From positions 1 through 64,000 of the forward strand of contig DGMY01000092.1 in NCBI GenBank assembly GCA_002388665.1: 64,000 nt of DNA, in the 5' to 3' direction. The notes below the pieces were generated by a model. The model was not told the DNA's origin. It saw only the letters and a program-made list of their open reading frames with translations, and ran no database searches. Position numbers and translations under genes: made by a program. The stretch comes from Opitutia bacterium UBA4506 (lineage in GTDB: Bacteria > Verrucomicrobiota > Verrucomicrobiia > Opitutales > Puniceicoccaceae). Below are positions 59,717 to 64,000 of the stretch, in pieces (the stretch's first letter is position 1; every line of letters begins with the position of its first letter).

Positions 59717-60475
59717 CTATGACCGACGAGAGCGTCTTCCCAGGACGAGGAAGCCGGTGGCAGCACCTAAGAACAATGCCGACATCGAAGGTTCGGGAAC
59801 GATTGAAAATGAGTCGTACTGAACTGTCGTTCCGCCACTACCTGATCCACTGCGTGCCCGCAGTCCCATCGCCGATCCGTCGTAACCGGTCGCGGCCGTA
59901 TCGAAGGGGGTAATCACTATTGAATCAGAGCTCACACCGTTTGTGAGATCTAAGGTCAAGGTGAGAACTGTTCCTGAATATGAGCCGTTTGCCGTGAGCG
60001 TATAACTCGTTCCCGTACTAAACGAAAGCGATGAGGTTTTCGAGTCGTTTACGGTACTACCAGTACCCGTACCACCCAAATTGATGGCTCTCAACGTTCG
60101 ATTGGACGAGAAATCGACCAAGATAAAATCGGAGGGGGTCTCGCTATTCCCCAAGAGCGCCATACCCCAGTTTGAGGTACCCGAGTTCGTCGCGGTTACA
60201 GTGAAAGTTGTACTGATAGAGAAGTCGGCATAGGTGGAACCCAGCCCCGATGCGGTGACCATCGCTGTCCCTGAAGTGGCTTGCTCTGAATTAGAGTAAG
60301 TAAAAACACCAGCACCACTATCAAGTGTCCATTCTGCACCGGGGTTCTCCGTGAAATCTGCCACTGAACTGGAAAAATCGTTCGAGTACGGGATCGAAAC
60401 AGTGGCCGACTGAAGCGAAATCGGGAGGGCAATCAGCGAAGCTACGAGAGCAAAAGGCGTGAAGGAAAATTTCAT
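59717..60475 (-). CDS. PEP-CTERM sorting-signal surface protein
   Basis: A 252-residue protein with signal peptide ('PFALVASLIALPISLQSA'), a Ser/Thr/Gly-rich beta-sandwich body ('YSNDFSSSVADFTENPGAEW', 'WGMALLGNSETPSDFILVDF') resembling lectin/concanavalin-like folds, and a C-terminal PEP-CTERM tag: 'VPEPSMSALFLGAATGFLVL' then 'GRRSRRS'. Exosortase would cut at the tag and attach or release it at the surface. The exosortase gene is not in the window. The ATG at 60475 gives the signal peptide; the longer frame adds 27 residues of a hydrophobic leader. Confidence 0.88.
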   Translation of the reverse strand: MKFSFTPFALVASLIALPISLQSATVSIPYSNDFSSSVADFTENPGAEWTLDSGAGVFTYSNSEQATSGTAMVTASGLGSTYADFSISTTFTVTATNSGTSNWGMALLGNSETPSDFILVDFSSNRTLRAINLGGTGTGSTVNDSKTSSLSFSTGTSYTLTANGSYSGTVLTLTLDLTNGVSSDSIVITPFDTAATGYDGSAMGLRARSGSGSGGTTVQYDSFSIVPEPSMSALFLGAATGFLVLGRRSRRS

Positions 60476-60800
60476 AACGATGCAAAAAATATAGAAAAAC
60501 AGGAAAAAAATGCGAAGGAAAAAGTGCCGGCACAGAACGGACGGGGCATCCGTCATACGCCGGAGATTTCCTGAGAATATTGCGTTCTGCCCTCCTCAAG
60601 CCGAGAAAGCACGATAGCTGCTGTCCCAGCACGCCTTGACGGCCCAATAGTTCGGTCCCCCACTATCGCACGGAGACACTCATATAACCCCTGCCTAAAC
60701 CTCCGGAAGGAGAAACCGATCACTCCATCCCAGTTAGATCGATCCGCCCGGCAATCTTTTTCCGAGAGCCCATCCCTGTTCAACCAACTCAATGCCGCGA
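60476..60800. other. Intergenic region, nothing identified
   Basis: About 325 bases upstream of the PEP-CTERM gene, containing its promoter. An 85-codon minus-strand frame (60553-60810) overlaps the sulfatase end and has no recognisable features. Confidence 0.4.
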
Positions 60801-62291
60801 CTACCAACAACTGGCGCGACCGATATTCGGCCTCATGGCCTTCAAATGGGCGGTCATCAGTTCCTCTTTCAACTCTGCAAAATGAGAACGCTCCCTAAAT
60901 TCATTGAATATATTCCGCTTCTCGTAGGGATCCTCATCGTGATCGTAACACTCCCATTCGTCGGACTCCGGGTACCAACTCAGCCGATACCGCTCATCAT
61001 AGATCGTAAAACTTGCCGGAAATTTCGCTCCTTGGCACTGAACTAAAGCACGGTTCCTACTTTCGCGTCTCCCAAGTAAGCTCTGACCGTCGATAGCATG
61101 TTCGATCTCAATCCCAGCCAAATCGCATATGGTAGGAAAGAGATCCACTCCGCTAATGGGCAAATTGGTACTCAGAGGAAGCCGTCCAGTCGGATCACGA
61201 ACAATACATGGGACATGATTGAGCGCGTTCGACGGCAACTCCTTCTTCCCCACCAACCCAAATTCGCCCAAGTAGTCACCATGATCGCTGGTAAACACGA
61301 CAACCGTATTATCCCAAAGACCACTATCTTTCAGCGCTTGAACGGCTCGACCAACCGCCCTATCGACCAGATGATTCTGGGCATCCGTATAACGGCGAAC
61401 TAAAGCAATATTTTCGGGTCGATCCTCGAAGAACCTTACTCCTTTTTTCGGCCACGCCGAAGGCTTGCCCTGTAGGTCCTCAGCGACCGCGCCAGGCCTC
61501 AGGTAGTCATGGCTTGCAAATTCTTCGGATAGCTCTGCCGGAGGGGTGAAAGGAAGATGAGGGTCTGGGAAGCTCATCCAAAGAAAGAAGGGTGACTGCT
61601 TCGCTTCCTCGCTCATGAGGAAAGTAACCGCTCGATCCCCTACCCATGTACTGTGGTGGAATTGCGGTGGGATACGACCTGGGTAGAGGTTGGGCACTCC
61701 GGTTTTCTGAGCATTCGGCTCGCTCAAAGCCTTGTCGACCTCGGGTGCAACCTCTTTTAACCACTGCCGATAGTGTCCAAAGACATTCCGCTCACCATGA
61801 TGCAATGTCAGGTCAACGTGCTCAAAACCGTAGTAAGGGCCGTGCCAATCTTCCATTTTTCCTTCATGCCACAACCAATGATTTTCAGGATGCCTTTCAT
61901 CGGGAGAAGCCTGGGTTGGAGTGAGGTGGAGCTTTCCGATTGAACGGGTATGATACCCCCCACGAGCGAGCAACTCCGGTAAAGTCGTTGCATGGGATTC
62001 GAGAGGCCCCAAATCCGCCCTCTCCGGCGCATGCGCAACCATGTCCCGATTCGGCAGCGGAATACCATTTGTGACCACACCATGCCTGGAGGGCATTTGG
62101 CCGGTAAAGAACGAGGCCCGTGACGGCATGCAAACTGGATTCGCCGTAATGAACCGAGAGTACAATGCACCCTCCGATGCAAGCGCATCCAAATGAGGGG
62201 TCACAGCGTGAGGATTTCCCGTACAACCGAGACTATCGTAGCGCTGTTCGTCAGTACATATCCACAAGATGTTCGGCTTATTCTTTTTCAT
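60801..62291 (-). CDS. Sulfatase (formylglycine-dependent)
   Basis: A 496-residue sulfatase. N-terminal metal site 'NILWICTDEQRYDSLGC', active-site signature 'CMPSRASFFTGQMPSRHG' with Cys as formylglycine precursor (C-x-P-S-R), 'SIGKLHLTP', and 'VVFTSDHGDYLGEFGLVGK'. No signal peptide is apparent. With 'LTLHHGERNVFGHYRQWLK' it resembles sulfatases of algal polysaccharide degradation, but the substrate is not determinable. It lies upstream in orientation of the PEP-CTERM gene and downstream of the rhamnulose enzyme, all on the minus strand. Confidence 0.92.
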   Translation of the reverse strand: MKKNKPNILWICTDEQRYDSLGCTGNPHAVTPHLDALASEGALYSRFITANPVCMPSRASFFTGQMPSRHGVVTNGIPLPNRDMVAHAPERADLGPLESHATTLPELLARGGYHTRSIGKLHLTPTQASPDERHPENHWLWHEGKMEDWHGPYYGFEHVDLTLHHGERNVFGHYRQWLKEVAPEVDKALSEPNAQKTGVPNLYPGRIPPQFHHSTWVGDRAVTFLMSEEAKQSPFFLWMSFPDPHLPFTPPAELSEEFASHDYLRPGAVAEDLQGKPSAWPKKGVRFFEDRPENIALVRRYTDAQNHLVDRAVGRAVQALKDSGLWDNTVVVFTSDHGDYLGEFGLVGKKELPSNALNHVPCIVRDPTGRLPLSTNLPISGVDLFPTICDLAGIEIEHAIDGQSLLGRRESRNRALVQCQGAKFPASFTIYDERYRLSWYPESDEWECYDHDEDPYEKRNIFNEFRERSHFAELKEELMTAHLKAMRPNIGRASCW

Positions 62292-62844
62292 ACAAATACC
62301 GCCCCCACTAAACCGATCCCAACAAGGTCCAGCTCTCTGTTGTATTCGTAAGCTGATTACACATAAGAAGTTACTAAAATATCAAAATAAGTTCACCGAT
62401 CGCTTCAGTCAACGAGAAGTATCTCGGAAGGTTCCAATTCCAACGCTTTCCAGCATTCACTTCCCTGAGATCGATAGGGTCCAGATAGACTGAAAGGCGA
62501 CGATCCTATCTACCGCACAAGATCAATGCCCCTAGCTTTTATCGAGACCGGCGCCTCCGAATGAACGAATATAAAAAAAGTTTACTCCGAGGCACGAGAG
62601 ACACCAAAATTTTGGCGGTAACCCAGGTCCTCCAAGCCATCGGCGCCGCCGCAGTCGACCGCCTCCACACCAACCTCCTACGTAGTGCTTGCGGGATTCC
62701 AGAACACTCGTACGGGATCCTTCTTCGAGGAATGAGGAAAGCAGGATCGACTCTACAGCCCACGCCAAGAACAAGCCGAAAGAATTTAGGTCCGGAGAAT
62801 CCCCTTGGATTTTTCCGCTAACCGATCTCCACCTGTAGGACTCC
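62292..62844. other. Intergenic region, nothing identified
   Basis: About 550 bases between the sulfatase start and the stop of the rhamnulose enzyme. It should carry the sulfatase promoter. Two overlapping short frames on opposite strands (62561-62821 and 62532-62891) show no protein-like character. Confidence 0.4.
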
Positions 62845-64000
62845 CTAGCGCAAGAATGCTTCGTGCAAACCACCATCCACGTTGAAGACAAGACCGGTAG
62901 TTTTCGAGGAGCGGTCTCCGGCCATAAAGAAAATAGCTTCGGCTTGGTCCTCAGGCGTGATCGGCGAATTCGTTAGTGTGCGACCGGCGTAAAAACCAGC
63001 CAGCTTGTTGCGAAGCTCTTCCGTGCTCTCATCCTCCGAATAGGCGATACTATACTTCTTCAGAGAAGCCATCACCCGCTCTCTGGGAAACATCAACGAT
63101 CCCTTGACGACAGTGGCGGGAGCCACTGCGTTTACCCGCGCATAGGGTGCCAACTCTACCGCGAGCTCACGTACGATGTGATTGCTAGCCGCCTTCGACG
63201 AATCATAGGCAACAGAACCTTTCTTGGCGACAACTGCGTTTACCGAGGTGGTAATCACCACCGAACTTTTCATGTGCTTGCCTTGCGCCATAAAGATCTT
63301 CTTCGCCGCGTCGGCAACAAGGTAGGGTCCAATCGAATTGATCTTGAAGACGAGCTCCCATTGCTTGACCGAAAATTCGCCATCGACATTGGGTGCCATG
63401 AAAATGCCCGCTGTCAGTATGACCGAATCAATGCCCCCGAAAGCGTAGACAGCCTTATCGTAGGCGGCTTGAATACTTTCACTGTCGGTGATGTCAATCT
63501 TCACGCCAATCACATTCCCACAGGAGGAAACCCCTGTTCCAGCTACACCGATTCCTTTACCGATTTTCGCGGAAATCTCGTCAGCGGTCGCCTGCGCGGC
63601 TTCCTCGTTCAAGTCGGCACACACCACATGCGCACCTTCCCGGACAAACCGAATCGCTGTCTCTCTACCGATCCCCGATCCAGCCCCAGCGACAACGACG
63701 ACTTTTCGAGCGAATTCTTTCTCCTTCGGCATGCGTTGAAGCTTTGCCTCTTCGAGCGCCCAATACTCGATGTCGAAGGCCTCTTGGCGTGGTAGCCCAA
63801 TGTATTCATCAATCGCCTCCGCACCGCGCATCACACCGATAGCACAGTTGTAAAACTCTGCCGTAACACGGGATTCCGACTTATTTTTGCCGAAGGCGAT
63901 CAAACCTAGCCCGGGAATTAAGATCACGGTTGGATTCGGGTCTCGCATCGCCGGCGAGTCCGCATGCTTGCACGACTCGTAGTAATCAGCGTAGTCCGCA
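62845..64000 (-). CDS. Bifunctional rhamnulose-1-phosphate aldolase/short-chain dehydrogenase, C-terminal part
   Basis: Partial: the frame stays open to the right edge, so the N-terminal aldolase half lies outside. The visible part begins with the end of the class II aldolase module ('NPTVILIPGLGLIAFGKNKS', 'TAEFYNCAIGVMRGAEAIDE') and continues into a dehydrogenase with 'VVVAGAGSGIGRETAIRFV' (NAD loop), 'ADLNEEAAQ', 'ILTAGI' and the catalytic 'YDSSKAA' (Tyr-x-x-x-Lys). The fusion splits rhamnulose 1-phosphate and oxidises the lactaldehyde formed. Other genes of rhamnose use would lie beyond the edge. Internal ATG at 63948 is not the start. Confidence 0.9.
   Translation of the reverse strand, partial: ADYADYYESCKHADSPAMRDPNPTVILIPGLGLIAFGKNKSESRVTAEFYNCAIGVMRGAEAIDEYIGLPRQEAFDIEYWALEEAKLQRMPKEKEFARKVVVVAGAGSGIGRETAIRFVREGAHVVCADLNEEAAQATADEISAKIGKGIGVAGTGVSSCGNVIGVKIDITDSESIQAAYDKAVYAFGGIDSVILTAGIFMAPNVDGEFSVKQWELVFKINSIGPYLVADAAKKIFMAQGKHMKSSVVITTSVNAVVAKKGSVAYDSSKAASNHIVRELAVELAPYARVNAVAPATVVKGSLMFPRERVMASLKKYSIAYSEDESTEELRNKLAGFYAGRTLTNSPITPEDQAEAIFFMAGDRSSKTTGLVFNVDGGLHEAFLR

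Noticed and set aside
62532..62891. Overlapping small frames on both strands before the rhamnulose enzyme
   Set aside because: Low-complexity Arg/Gly/Trp composition and no conservation signal; treated as non-coding.

Overview
The window looks like chromosomal DNA from a free-living Gram-negative bacterium, most likely of the phylum Verrucomicrobiota (class Opitutae or a relative). This is inferred from gene content: two sulfatases, a PEP-CTERM surface protein, secreted proteins with thrombospondin-type-3 calcium repeats, a giant beta-strand-repeat autotransporter, a REP-associated transposase, an aldolase/dehydrogenase fusion of rhamnose catabolism, an LptC/A/B lipopolysaccharide export set and an HPr kinase without PTS genes beside it. 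No 16S gene or database match was available to confirm this.

Layout. 1-2.35 kb: right end of an apparent integrated element, a small winged-helix gene and a large serine recombinase whose frame runs through a tRNA-Pro(CGG) gene on the other strand. 2.4-8.5 kb: housekeeping and catabolic genes (secreted nuclease/phosphatase-like protein, Ste24-type protease, xseB-dxs, sulfatase). 8.5-14.6 kb: a minus-strand heavy-metal efflux operon (small secreted Cys/His protein, TolC-type, His-rich fusion protein, RND pump). 14.8-21.1 kb: purD-purN, an RluA-type pseudouridine synthase, a 709-residue EF-hand-like membrane protein of unknown function, a RodZ-like protein and a coiled-coil protein. 21.2-30.2 kb: a 5'-truncated porin, a membrane protein, a 1,590-residue autotransporter, a Fur-family regulator and an M20 peptidase. 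30.2-39.6 kb: a solute-binding protein plus receptor histidine kinase pair, an RNA helicase-desaturase operon that looks cold-related, and a two-component system divergent from a secreted EF-hand protein. 39.6-47.1 kb: a caa3-type cytochrome oxidase operon, a divergent cytochrome c, and an ABC exporter. 47.2-56.5 kb: a RAYT transposase, rpoZ, smpB, thrB-trmL, pdxH, lptC-lptA-lptB, hprK, then a gene-free stretch with DnaA-box-like sequences directly before dnaA (candidate origin), a lineage-type gene in the place usually held by dnaN, and tRNA-Gly. 56.6-64 kb: secreted and surface proteins, a second sulfatase, and the C-terminal part of a rhamnulose-phosphate aldolase/dehydrogenase that runs off the right edge.

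Working together: sulfatases, the rhamnulose enzyme and the orphan binding protein/kinase fit a life on sulfated, rhamnose-containing polysaccharides. Autotransporter, PEP-CTERM and calcium-repeat proteins form the cell surface. The caa3 oxidase indicates aerobic respiration. I found no CRISPR array, rRNA operon, restriction-modification or recognised defence island. The most interesting items are the recombinase/tRNA junction, the candidate oriC with its unusual dnaA neighbour, the cold-type operon, the permease-less binding protein/kinase pair, and two large uncharacterised proteins (17542-19671 and 57312-59255).
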